Assembly (NCBI RefSeq): GCF_026340095.1
Contig: NZ_JAPEPO010000002.1
Span: 124,001-188,000 of the forward strand
DNA: 64,000 bases
Reading direction: 5' to 3'
Source of the DNA: Streptomyces sp. NBC_01446
GTDB taxonomy: Bacteria > Actinomycetota > Actinomycetes > Streptomycetales > Streptomycetaceae
Part shown: piece after piece, positions 31,569 to 39,646 of the stretch
Layout of the letters: the number at the start of each line of letters is the position of its first letter
Numbering within the stretch: position 1 is the first letter of the stretch
Notes under the pieces: generated by a model
The model's input: only the letters and a program-made list of their open reading frames with translations
Database searches by the model: none
Told to the model about the DNA's origin: nothing
Made by a program: the position numbers and the translations under genes

Positions 31569-32744
31569 TCACCGTGACCGCCGGGGAATCAGCGCCGTGA
31601 GCGCGAGCACGATCAGCACGACGCCGTAGCCGGTCGCGGTGGTCAGCAGGCCGACGCTGGTCGCGATGACGCCCGCCGCGACGGCCGGGATGCAGAACGC
31701 GAGGTAGCTGAGCACGTAGAACGCGGCGACGAGCTTGCCGCGTTCGGTGGCCGGTGCGAGCGGGAAGACGGTGCGGGTAACGCCCTGAAAGCTCGCACCG
31801 AAGCCAGTCCCGGCGATCACCGTGCCCACGAACAGCAGCGCCTGCGACCCGGTGTGGGTGGCCGCGATGGTCACCGCGACCCCGATCGCCAGCGCGGCGG
31901 CGCCGAAGCGCATCACCCGGCTGGCCGCGACCGTGCGCAGCAGCCAGATCGTCGCCGCACCCGCCCCGGCCAGTGTGAACACCAGCAACCCGCCGAGCAG
32001 GATCGAGTCCGAGCCGGTGACCACACGGACCAGGCTCGGGCCGAGCGAGAGGTAGAAGCCGCCCAGCGCCCACGCCGCGATGTCCAGCAGCGCGATGGCG
32101 GCGAACGCGGACCCCGCCGCGGCCGGGACGCCGACCTTCGGCCGGATCGCCTGCCGCGCGCCGGGCATCATCGGCGAGGTCTCGCTCCCCACGATCGTGC
32201 CGATCGCCTCGAGGGCGAGCAACACGATCAGCACCAGGTACACGGCCTGGCGCGGCCACGGCAGGAACTGGACGAGCGCCGCGGAACCAAGTCCGCCGAC
32301 GGCGAGACCCGCCACCGGAGCAATGCTGTTCACGATCGGCCCGTGTGGTCGCTCCGCATCCAGGATCGCGGCGGCCAGCGCACCAGTTGCCGCGCCGGTC
32401 GCAATGCCCTGCACCATGCGCGCCGCGATCAGCAACGGAACGCCGTCCGCGGCGGTGAACACCAGCATGGCCACCGCGTCGAGCGCGATGGCGCCGAGGA
32501 TGACCGGGCGGCGTCCCACGTGGTCGGACAGCGACCCGACGGTCAGCAGCGCCAGCAACAGGCACACCGCGTAGACACCGAAGATCACCGTCAGCATGCC
32601 CGAGGAGAACACCCAGCGCGCCTGGTAGACGCGGTAGAGCGGGGTCGGCGCGCTGGACGCCGCGAGGAACGTCAGCATGGTCGCCGCGGGCAGGACGGTG
32701 GCCAGCCCGGACGACATGCGCCGGGTGGCCGGAGCCATCAGCAT
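31569..32744 (-). CDS. MFS drug-efflux-type transporter
   Basis: This ~391-residue protein has 12 hydrophobic segments. The motif A loop GSLSDHVGRRPVILGAIALDAVAMLVF between helices 2 and 3 and the RMVQGIATGAATGALAAAILD segment are typical of DHA1-type proton antiporters. The ATG at 32744 follows GGGGG; an ATG at 32762 is an alternative. It is divergent from a TetR gene with paired operators between them, which fits a drug-inducible exporter repressed by its neighbour. The exported compound cannot be told from sequence. Confidence 0.88.
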   Translation of the reverse strand: MLMAPATRRMSSGLATVLPAATMLTFLAASSAPTPLYRVYQARWVFSSGMLTVIFGVYAVCLLLALLTVGSLSDHVGRRPVILGAIALDAVAMLVFTAADGVPLLIAARMVQGIATGAATGALAAAILDAERPHGPIVNSIAPVAGLAVGGLGSAALVQFLPWPRQAVYLVLIVLLALEAIGTIVGSETSPMMPGARQAIRPKVGVPAAAGSAFAAIALLDIAAWALGGFYLSLGPSLVRVVTGSDSILLGGLLVFTLAGAGAATIWLLRTVAASRVMRFGAAALAIGVAVTIAATHTGSQALLFVGTVIAGTGFGASFQGVTRTVFPLAPATERGKLVAAFYVLSYLAFCIPAVAAGVIATSVGLLTTATGYGVVLIVLALTALIPRRSR

Positions 32745-32761
32745 GGAGTACCCCCACATCA

Positions 32762-32822
32762 CTTAAAGCAAAGACTGCCGCTTTAGCTGACGGTACACGG
32801 AGCGGAGCTTAAAGCAAAGACT
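32762..32822. promoter_or_regulatory. Paired 15-bp direct repeats between MFS and TetR genes
   Basis: CTTAAAGCAAAGACT occurs at 32762-32776 and at 32808-32822, 46 bases apart (about 4.4 helical turns), with a related GCTTTAG in inverted orientation between them. These flank both promoters and are good candidates for the TetR operators. Confidence 0.65.
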
Positions 32823-32839
32823 TCTGCAATAATGGTCGT

Positions 32840-33397
32840 ATGTCGACCACACCAGCCCGGCGCCCGGGCGGGCGCAGCGCGAAGGTCCGGGACGCCGTCT
32901 ACACCGCCGTCGGCCAGCTCATGGGCGAGGGCAAGGCGGACCGCATCACCATCCCCCTGCTGGCCAACCGGGCAGGCGTCAACCCGACCAGCATCTACCG
33001 CCGCTGGGGCGACCTGGACACGCTGCTGGAGGAGGTCGCTGTCGCCGCGCTCACCAAGGACGGCGACGACCTGCCCGACACCGGGTCACTGCGCGGTGAC
33101 CTGTCGGCATGGGCCCGGATCGTGATCGACGACATCACCCAACCCCGCCGGACCCGTTACCTGCGCGCCATGACGTCCGCCCGGGACGAGGTGCTCACCT
33201 GCCCGTGCTGGGAGCAGCGCCGCACGCAGGCCAAAGTAATGCTGGACCGGGCAAGGGCGCGCGGGGAGCAGGCGCCGACCGAGCAGCAGGTCCTCGATCA
33301 CGTGATCGCACCGATGTATCACCACGTGGTCTTCGGCCTGGCCGCCGACCGGGACTACGCGGACCAACTGGTCCACGACGTGATCACGATGGCCTAG
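32840..33397 (+). CDS. TetR/AcrR-family repressor
   Basis: The 185-residue protein has an N-terminal helix-turn-helix (VRDAVYTAVGQLMGEGKADRITIPLLANRAGVNPTSIYRRWGDLDTLLEEVAVAAL). Its C-terminal ligand-binding part includes TRYLRAMTSARDEVLTCPCWEQRR, resembling the TetR_C_16-like class. It is divergent from the MFS gene and most likely represses it through the 15-bp repeats. The ATG at 32840 comes 18 bases after the second repeat, so it probably represses itself too. Confidence 0.88.
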   Translation: MSTTPARRPGGRSAKVRDAVYTAVGQLMGEGKADRITIPLLANRAGVNPTSIYRRWGDLDTLLEEVAVAALTKDGDDLPDTGSLRGDLSAWARIVIDDITQPRRTRYLRAMTSARDEVLTCPCWEQRRTQAKVMLDRARARGEQAPTEQQVLDHVIAPMYHHVVFGLAADRDYADQLVHDVITMA

Positions 33398-34640
33398 CCA
33401 GAAGCCAAGACAGGTGGCCTGCCGCCCCAGCGCAGGCCCTTCTCGCTGCGGACGTTCACATTCCCTGCGCTGGGCCCCAAGAACATCGGAATGACGAGCA
33501 TCCGCGTTCCGCTGGCGCAGGCAGACGTGCAGGACACGGATCTGCGCGGTGTGGTTGCGGTGGCTGGAGTCGGCGAGGGTGAACTGCCGCAACAGCCCGA
33601 AGCGCGCCGCAGCGGCTGTCGCTCCTTACGGCCAAAACGCCAGAACGCGGGCCCGGCCGGCCCGTGCTCACGCAGCAGTTCCAGCGTGGTCGCCACGATC
33701 GGGATGCAGCCGTCGTAGGAGTGGAAGCCGCCCTCGCGATGCCACCGGCCCTGCCAGTGGTGGACGGTGAGCTCGGCGACCCTCTCCATCTGGCTCTTCG
33801 CGGAGCGCGTGCCGACCTGGTGGAAGACGAGCAGGACCGGCGGGTGCACCCGCTCGTACCCTTCCCAGGCGGGTGCGGACCAGCGGGTGCGCCACATCGG
33901 TTTCTCGATGCCGTCGGTGTCCTTCTCCTTCCGCTTAAAGAACCGGGCGTACTTGTCGAACTTCGCGGCGATGAGGACGGCTTCCTCGGTGCAGTTGTCG
34001 ACCTCGATGAGCAGCAGCGGCATCTCGTCGTCCGGAGCAATCACGACGACATCGGCGCGGGCGCTACCGATCGCGGGGTTCTTCCAGGTGCCCTTCACCG
34101 GGAGCGCGACCTCGGTGGCGTAGGAGGTGATGCTGCCGATCCCCTTGGGGGCGTCGACGGCGGCCTGCGCGGCGGCGACCGCTTCGGCCGGCTCCCCCGC
34201 GACCAGATCGAGGTCGGGCTTCGGGCGGATCAGCGCGATAACCGTCTCATTCACCGTCATGGGGGTGAGAGGCACCGGAACGGCCCGCGCTCTTGGGCAT
34301 GCCGCCCACCTCCTCCGGCTCGCGGTCCAGGTCGATCGCGGCGGCGGCCAGCCCGTCCTTGGTGAGCAGACGGACCTCTTCACCGCCCCGGGTCCGGCCG
34401 CCGTCGACGGCCAGGCCATGCCTGCGCACGTCGTTCGCCGCACCACGGTGGGAGGCGGTGCGGGCTTCCTTCCCCCGGGGCCGCAGTCTTCTTCAGGGTG
34501 TGCCGGTAGGTCAGGTGTGGCGAGGCCAGCCGCTGTATCTGGTCGGCGGGCGCGACCTTGAGCACCCCCAGCACGCACAGCACATCGCCGCGCAGCCCGT
34601 TCGACGATCCCGCCTCATTCGCCTTGCGCTTGCCCGCCAT
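33394..34640 (-). pseudogene. Replication-relaxation family protein, multiply frameshifted
   Basis: Reading from an ATG at 34640 the sequence gives MAGKRKANEAGSSNGLRGDVLCVLGVLKVAPADQIQRLASPHLTYRHTLKKTA. The frame then changes to LRRHGLAVDGGRTRGGEEVRLLTKDGLAAAAIDLDREPEEVGGMPKSAG, and changes again to MTVNETVIALIRPKPDLDLVAG through TSYATEVALPVKGTWKNPAIGSARADVVVIAPDDEMPLLLIEVDNCTEEAVLIAAKFDKYARFFKRK. This is the replication-relaxation (winged-helix plus nuclease-like) protein often carried by Streptomyces plasmids and integrative elements. At least three frame changes make it non-functional. It points to a lost plasmid or integrative element here. The C-terminal part overlaps the end of the tetR gene. 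Confidence 0.75.
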
Positions 34641-34737
34641 CACGCCCGCCCTCCCATCGATCGCGTCCGGCCCCCGTCCGGGCGCCGGCCCCCGGCCGCA
34701 GAGGAAACCGGCCCCCCGAACCCGAGGATCTCCTCCA

Positions 34738-35300
34738 CCGGCGTCACCCAACTGACCGTCACCGCCACCGGCGCCGCGGGCCAGAACGGGACCAACGGCG
34801 GCGCAGGCGGCAACGGCGCCACCGTCACCGGCACCGTCCCCGCCACCCCGGGCAACACCCTGTACGTGAACGTCAACACCGGCGGCGGAGGCGGCGGTGC
34901 TGTCCTCCCGGGCGGCACCGGCGGCGGTTCCAGCGACGTCCGCACCTGCAGCTCGGCCAACGTCAGCTGTGTCCTGACTGGCGTCCCCGGCACCGCCCCC
35001 CGCCTCATCGTCGCGGGCGGTGGCGGAGGCGGCGGCAGAGGTGCGTTTCTCAATCCTGAGTTCACCGGCGGAGACGCCGGAGACACCGGCCAGCCCGGCG
35101 GCGACAGACCGCTAGGCGCCGTCGGCGGTGGCGGAGGTACTCAGACCGCCGGCGGCACCGGCGGAGCCACCTGCCCGCTGAGCCCAACCACCGCCGGCAC
35201 CGACGGTGCGGCCGGCACCGGCGGCACCGGCGGGGAGGGCTTCGGGGGAGGCGGCGGAGGCGGCGGCTGGTTCGGTGGAGGCGGCGGAGGAGGCTCACTA
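34738..35300 (+). pseudogene. Glycine-rich RTX-type protein, N-terminal part (split by IS607, 5' truncated)
   Basis: The plus strand reads TGVTQLTVTATGAAGQNGTNGGAGGNGATVTGTVPATPGNTLYVNVNTGGGGGG with long glycine runs up to GGGWFGGGGGGGSL, a type seen in secreted glycine-rich surface proteins. Upstream of about 34738 the frame is antisense to the replication gene, so the signal peptide and start have been lost. At about 35300 the IS607 element begins. The matching C-terminal part resumes at about 37960. Confidence 0.7.
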
Positions 35301-35339
35301 ATTTGATTAAAAATCCTCAGTGATCGTAGAGTGGTTTTC

Positions 35340-35957
35340 ATGGAGCTTCTTCGACTCTCAAAGGCCGCTAAGCGTCTTGGAGTTCACCCCGTGACGCTTC
35401 GTCTTTGGGCTGACTCGGGGAAGATTCCTGTGACTTGGGTTGGCCGTGAGCGTAGGTTCTCCTCGACCGACGTCGAGGCGATGAAGGTCTCGACCGGCGG
35501 AGAGCGTGTTCGCCTGGAGGGCCTGTATGTGCGTGTCTCCGGCTCCAGTGGACAAGAATCTTCGTTGGAAGCCCAGGAGAGCGAGCTGCGGGCCACTTCC
35601 GCTGGCCAGATCGTGAAGGTTTTCCGTGACAGGGCCTCGGGCCTGCGGGAGGACCGTCCCGGCCTCAACCGGTTGCTGCGAGCCGTCGCTGACGGATCGG
35701 TGACGGTCGTGCGTGTCACTCATGAGGATCGGCTTGCACGGTTTGGTGTCGGATGGCTCAAGCATCTGCTCGGTGTGCATGGCGCCACCCTCGATGTGCT
35801 GCATCCGAAGAAGCTCGGCGGCCGGGATGAACTCCTCGAAGACTTCGTGTCGCTGGTCACCACGTTCGCCGGGCGTCTGTACGGGATGCGGTCGGCTGAG
35901 AACCGGCGTCGCCTGCTGGCCGAGTCCGGCCAGTGCAAAGCCGGTGATAGCCAATGA
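35340..35957 (+). CDS. tnpA: IS607 TnpA serine recombinase
   Basis: The protein has 205 residues. An N-terminal MerR-like helix-turn-helix (LSKAAKRLGVHPVTLRLWADSGKIPVTWVGRERRFSSTDVEAM) precedes a resolvase domain with the nucleophile Ser67 in YVRVSGSSGQESSLEAQESEL and RPGLNRLLRAVADGSVTVVRVTHEDRLARFG. This HTH-first layout is diagnostic of IS607. The ATG at 35340 is preferred; a GTG at 35331 is nine bases upstream. Neither has a clear ribosome binding site. It cuts and joins the transposon ends with little target specificity in relatives. It looks intact. Confidence 0.92.
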   Translation: MELLRLSKAAKRLGVHPVTLRLWADSGKIPVTWVGRERRFSSTDVEAMKVSTGGERVRLEGLYVRVSGSSGQESSLEAQESELRATSAGQIVKVFRDRASGLREDRPGLNRLLRAVADGSVTVVRVTHEDRLARFGVGWLKHLLGVHGATLDVLHPKKLGGRDELLEDFVSLVTTFAGRLYGMRSAENRRRLLAESGQCKAGDSQ

Positions 35958-37930
35958 GCCGGAAGGTGCCGCTCGCCGACGGTGAGACCTCCCGCACCGC
36001 GTGTGCCCGCGCCCTTGTGCGCGCAGGCGTGGACGAGAAGACCGGCGAACTGCTGTCCCAGTCCGTGCTGGCCGAACGCATCGGCTGGTGTGCCGACTTG
36101 GCGGCGGGCCTGGTCTCCACGCTGCTCGGCGAGCACTGGAACGCCACCGATGTTGATGTTCTCGCTTCTGGTGAGGACGCTGGGGGCCGGAAGCTGCCGT
36201 CGAACGCGTGGATGGCTTCGCGACGTCTCGGCTGGACCGTCGCTCCGGCCGAGGGCGTGAAGGTCAACGACCGGATCGTACGCATGGCCCAGGAGCAGGC
36301 CGGGCGCACTCTGCGCTCGGCGAAGTGGCGCGCTGACCTGACCGCCGGGGTGATCGCGACCTGGCCGGACGACCCGCAAAAGCGCACTCCAGCAGAGTGG
36401 GACGCCGTACGCGATGCCGTGCCAGGCGGCCGGCACTTGCCGTCCAGCATCATCAAGGGCCGTACCCGGCAGATCACCAAGTACTGGCAGGCCAACGGTC
36501 GTTTACCAGTTGATGTGTTCGAGGCCGAAGGCGCGCCCGGGGCGGCGCGGATGCTGTTGCTGTCGGCGTGCGATGGGCAGCAGGCCGTCGTCTCACGCGG
36601 CGAGAGCGATCCGCAGCGGGCTCTGCTGCGGATGCAGCTGCCCACCCGACCCGATCCGCAGGCGTATGCGGACTGGACGTGGGTGGAGTGCACCATGTCG
36701 CTGCCCCCGACGGTGCCCGCCTGGGCGGTGTTGCACCTTCCCACCCTGCGCATCGCGGGCGGGAAGGTACGTGCTGATGCGGCCTACACCCACGCCGTGC
36801 CCAAGGCTCGGCGCACCGGGCACACGGTCGCGCTCGGCGTGGACTGGGGCCTGAACACCCTCCTGTCCGCTGGTACGGCCCGTGTCCACGACGATGGGCG
36901 TATCACCGCCCTCGGGCATGGCGCCCAGTTCCGGACCGCCGGAGTGCTGGCCAAGCAGCACCGGCTCCGTCGTCTGTCCGAGCACCTGCACACCAAGGCC
37001 GACCACTATCAGCGGCTCATAGGCGAGAACGAACAGCACCCGCTGGCCGACAGGCACCAGGCGCTGCGCGACGAGATCCGCTTCGTGTCCGCACGCCGCT
37101 CGAACCTGAACGACGCCCTGGCGTGGGCTGCCGCACGGTGGACCGTCGACCAGGCCACCGCCGCCGGGGCGAGCGTGATCTACGTTGAAGACCTGCGCTC
37201 GATGGAAGCCAAGGGCATGGGCCGCACCATGAACACGCGCCTCTCCCAAGCCGTCCGCGGGCAGATCGCCGACCACATGCGGCACCTTGCCGCGGAGGCC
37301 GGCATCGCCGTGGTCACTGTCCCAGCCCGCAACACGTCCAGACACTGCCCGCGGTGCCTCACCCCACTCAGGCACCGCAAAGCCCCCGACCGGCCCACCA
37401 CTGCGGGCTGGAAGTGGGCCATCTGCCCCAGCCAGTCCTGTGGCTGGCAGGGAGACCGCGACCAGGGCGCCTGGCGCCGCATCGCAGCACACGGCCTGGT
37501 CCACCAGTCCAAGACTGTCATCGACAAATCCAGCGGAACCATGGCGATCCGCACGGTAGTCGACAAGCTCGAAACCAAAGCAGTGGTCACCCCGACCACC
37601 GAGTCCAGCCGGAAAGACCGGTCGAAGAGCGGACCCACCCGGCGCCACACCTCACGCCCCGCGCCCAGGCGACGCAGGGCACCCTCCCCAGCAGCCCGCC
37701 CGTGCGGTCCTGCTGGCAAGCGTCCGGAGGGACACGCACCAACGGACCGGACTCGGCTGCTCCGAGCGGCCCACCGGCACCAGGACGTGACGACGACCAG
37801 CACACCCACCACTGGCCACCGGCCGAGAGGGGCAGCACTGGGCGCGGGATTCCATCTCCACGCCCATGCCACCCCACCACGATGGGAAGCGATCCCGGAA
37901 ACTCAATCCGACTCAGGATCGCTTAGCTGA
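35954..37930 (+). CDS. tnpB: TnpB RNA-guided nuclease with a long disordered C-terminal tail
   Basis: The protein has 658 residues; the start overlaps the tnpA stop (ATGA). RuvC motifs are complete: Asp297 in ALGVDWGLNTL, Glu412 in IYVEDLRSM and Asp503 in GDRDQGAWRRIA. The zinc ribbon has Cys465/Cys468 and Cys491/Cys496. TnpB proteins use an RNA from the transposon's right end to cut DNA next to a target-adjacent motif, which favours retention of the element. Typical TnpBs have about 400 residues. This one has a longer N-terminal half (RuvC-I begins only near 291) and ~135 extra residues after RuvC-III, rich in Arg, Pro, Thr and His. That tail probably reflects RNA-coding sequence read as protein. 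Confidence 0.9.
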   Translation: MSRKVPLADGETSRTACARALVRAGVDEKTGELLSQSVLAERIGWCADLAAGLVSTLLGEHWNATDVDVLASGEDAGGRKLPSNAWMASRRLGWTVAPAEGVKVNDRIVRMAQEQAGRTLRSAKWRADLTAGVIATWPDDPQKRTPAEWDAVRDAVPGGRHLPSSIIKGRTRQITKYWQANGRLPVDVFEAEGAPGAARMLLLSACDGQQAVVSRGESDPQRALLRMQLPTRPDPQAYADWTWVECTMSLPPTVPAWAVLHLPTLRIAGGKVRADAAYTHAVPKARRTGHTVALGVDWGLNTLLSAGTARVHDDGRITALGHGAQFRTAGVLAKQHRLRRLSEHLHTKADHYQRLIGENEQHPLADRHQALRDEIRFVSARRSNLNDALAWAAARWTVDQATAAGASVIYVEDLRSMEAKGMGRTMNTRLSQAVRGQIADHMRHLAAEAGIAVVTVPARNTSRHCPRCLTPLRHRKAPDRPTTAGWKWAICPSQSCGWQGDRDQGAWRRIAAHGLVHQSKTVIDKSSGTMAIRTVVDKLETKAVVTPTTESSRKDRSKSGPTRRHTSRPAPRRRRAPSPAARPCGPAGKRPEGHAPTDRTRLLRAAHRHQDVTTTSTPTTGHRPRGAALGAGFHLHAHATPPRWEAIPETQSDSGSLS

Positions 37931-37959
37931 TCAGAGACGCTGCAACGGCATTGGCAACA

Positions 37960-38438
37960 ATGGCACGCAAGGCCCCGGCGGTGGCGGCGGTGGGTCGAAC
38001 CTCGTCCCGTCAGGAGCTACCTCCGGACCTGCAGCGGGAGCGGCCGAGGTCACCATCACCTACGACCCGGCGCCCCCCACCTGCGCGACCGCCACGGCCA
38101 CCATCACTGGCACCAACCGCAACGACGTCCTGACCGGCACCCCCGGCGACGACGTGATCTTCGCTCTCGCCGGGAACGACGTGGTCGACGGCCGCGGCGG
38201 CAACGACCTGATCTGCAGTGGTGACGGCAACGACTCCCTCACCGGCGGTGACGGCAACGATCGCGTCGAGGGCGCCAACGGCAACGATGCCCTGTCCGGC
38301 GGCGTCGGCAACGACGCCAACGATGGCGGACCCGGCAACGACGCTCTCAACGGCGGTTCCGGCACCAACACCAACGACGGTGGAACCGGCCACAACAGCT
38401 GCACCAACCCCACCACCGGACCCGGCTGCAACACCTGA
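37960..38438 (+). pseudogene. Glycine-rich RTX-type protein, C-terminal part
   Basis: The frame continues GNNGTQGPGGGGGGSNLVPSGATSGPAAGAAEVTITYDPAPPTC and then shows hemolysin-type calcium-binding repeats: GTPGDDVIFALAGNDVVDGRGGNDLICSGDGNDSLTGGDGNDRVEGANGNDALSGGVGND. The end is GHNSCTNPTTGPGCNT. RTX nonapeptides (GGxGxDxxx) bind calcium in secreted proteins. Together with 34738-35300 this was one secreted protein; IS607 cut it between two glycine runs. Confidence 0.8.
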
Positions 38439-38451
38439 TCAACGATCACCA

Positions 38452-38508
38452 GAAGCGGGCCTCGTGCGTCCCTCGCCGCAACGGCGACCGACGCACGGGG
38501 CCCGCTTC
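38452..38508 (+). terminator. Very strong hairpin terminator after the RTX gene
   Basis: GAAGCGGGCCTCGTGCGTC (38452-38470) pairs with GACGCACGGGGCCCGCTTC (38490-38508) over 19 positions with one T-G wobble. It begins 14 bases after the RTX stop codon. Confidence 0.85.
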
Positions 38509-38754
38509 AACGCTCCGCGACACAGCTCCCGAACGCCCAGGGGCAGCCCTGCCACCTACGGAAAGAGGTTGAGACACACGCACACAGCACTGCTAGGACG
38601 GAGCCCAGCGCTGTTGAACTCGTGAACCTCTCCCCAGGCGGAGGCGGCCAAACGCCTCCCGAAGCGCTGTCCGTTCTCGTGGACGAAGCCAACCCCAGCT
38701 TCCTTTGCCTTCGACTCAAGGAAACAGTGAGGCGAGGGCGTTGCGTAGTTCGGA

Positions 38755-38877
38755 GAAGGACGTGCACGGGGTCACGACCGCCCAGGCCCATCGCGATCAG
38801 CGAGTCCGGGGCCGGCGCCTGGGCCTGCATGCCACGTTGGCGTTCTGTCTCGCGGCGTTCCTCGGCAGCGATCCCCT
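38755..38877 (-). pseudogene. DUF6233 gene fragment
   Basis: The minus strand reads AAEERRETERQRGMQAQAPAPDSLIAMGLGGRDPVHV, which matches the middle of the intact DUF6233 protein at 51.8-52.1 kb (IAAEERRETERQRGAQVQPPTLDWLIEMGLDGRDPVYV). Both ends are missing. It forms the left edge of the segment duplicated at 52 kb, but is joined differently there. Confidence 0.65.
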
Positions 38878-38884
38878 CACAACG

Positions 38885-39013
38885 GCGGAGCGTGAGTTCC
38901 GATCGTGGATCGGCAGCTACAGCGCCGTGCCGAGCGCCCGCATCGCACTGGCGGAGCAGGCCGCGGACTCCACATGGACCGAGTTGAAGGCTTGGCCAGA
39001 CGGCGAGGCGTAG
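38885..39013 (+). pseudogene. C-terminal fragment of a small Streptomyces protein family
   Basis: TAEREFRSWIGSYSAVPSARIALAEQAADSTWTELKAWPDGEA and a stop form the end of a ~65-residue family common in Streptomyces. The N-terminal half, seen in the 52.5-kb copy as YRLTLTTTAGRTVMDGRWSNIA, is absent here. Function is unknown. Confidence 0.55.
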
Positions 39014-39030
39014 CGGCCCCCCCGCGCTCG

Positions 39031-39240
39031 TCAGGCCGCCGCAGTGTCAGGCTCGGGGTGACGTACCGCGCGCTTCAACGCCATCTCGACGTCGAACCGC
39101 GACTCCCCCGAGTCTTCCTGGAACCGGCCGATGGCCCGCTGGACGGCAAACGCCGTGGCCACCGTCAGCCGCCCCTCCTGGATCTCCGTCCAGGCAGCGC
39201 GTTCCAGTTCGATCAGATCGTCAGGGAGTTCGATAGCCAC
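39031..39240 (-). CDS. Small helical protein (69 residues), paralogue at 52.75 kb
   Basis: From a GTG at 39240 the sequence is MAIELPDDLIELERAAWTEIQEGRLTVATAFAVQRAIGRFQEDSGESRFDVEMALKRAVRHPEPDTAAA. It is fully helical and acidic/basic, without a known domain; I recall similar short proteins in Streptomyces but no function. The near-identical copy at 52750-52959 differs at a handful of residues (D/E, F/L, R/Q), so both appear maintained as protein. No clear ribosome binding site precedes the GTG, and the in-frame sequence upstream (AGILKCD) continues without an ATG. Confidence 0.55.
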   Translation of the reverse strand: MAIELPDDLIELERAAWTEIQEGRLTVATAFAVQRAIGRFQEDSGESRFDVEMALKRAVRHPEPDTAAA

Positions 39241-39646
39241 GTCGCATTTTAAGATGCCGGCGCCGGCGGTCCACTCGGCCACATCACGGCGTCGGGAAAT
39301 TCTTCGGCATCGCCGAAGCCCTGACCATGCATGTCCCAGCCTCTCAACGTCCCAGCCGATTCCTTCCACCAGGGAAAACAGAGGGCCGATGTCCCAGCAC
39401 CGCCGAGACAAACGGACCTATCGGTCATGCTGAGACGAGCGCGTCCCAACTGAGCTGGAGCGAGCACTCCCAGAAGCCTCCGCGCTTCCGCGGCGGACCT
39501 CTGGCGCGCATTGCGGTTGCCGCAGCCTGCCATCACGGGCGCACTCCTGGGGCAGGTCCGGTGTCGGGCTGCTGCTCGTGCTCCTGGCGGTGCTGGTCGG
39601 CCGGTTCGGCGGCCGCGGCCGAGGCCTGGGCCGGGCGGCCGGTGCG

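Larger units (their letters stand above)
35301..37940 (+). mobile_element. IS607-type transposon (serine recombinase plus TnpB)
   Basis: The element carries tnpA and tnpB in the same direction with overlapping ATGA. It interrupts a glycine-rich coding sequence: GGGGGS is on the left (ending near 35300) and CNGIGNNGTQGPGGGGGGS on the right (from about 37945). The left end is AT-rich (CTAATTTGATTAAAAATCC). No inverted repeats or target duplication are seen, as expected for IS607. Exact ends are uncertain by about 15 bases. Confidence 0.8.
38885..39430. repeat. Duplicated segment, copy 1 (copy 2 at 52604-53140)
   Basis: About 540 bases are closely similar to 52604-53140. They include the end of the small FRSWIGSY gene (plus), the MAIELPD gene (minus) and its upstream region with repeated GTCCCAGC motifs. 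Copy 2 has small deletions in the FRSWIGSY part. The similarity fades after about 39440 and 53150. Confidence 0.85.
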
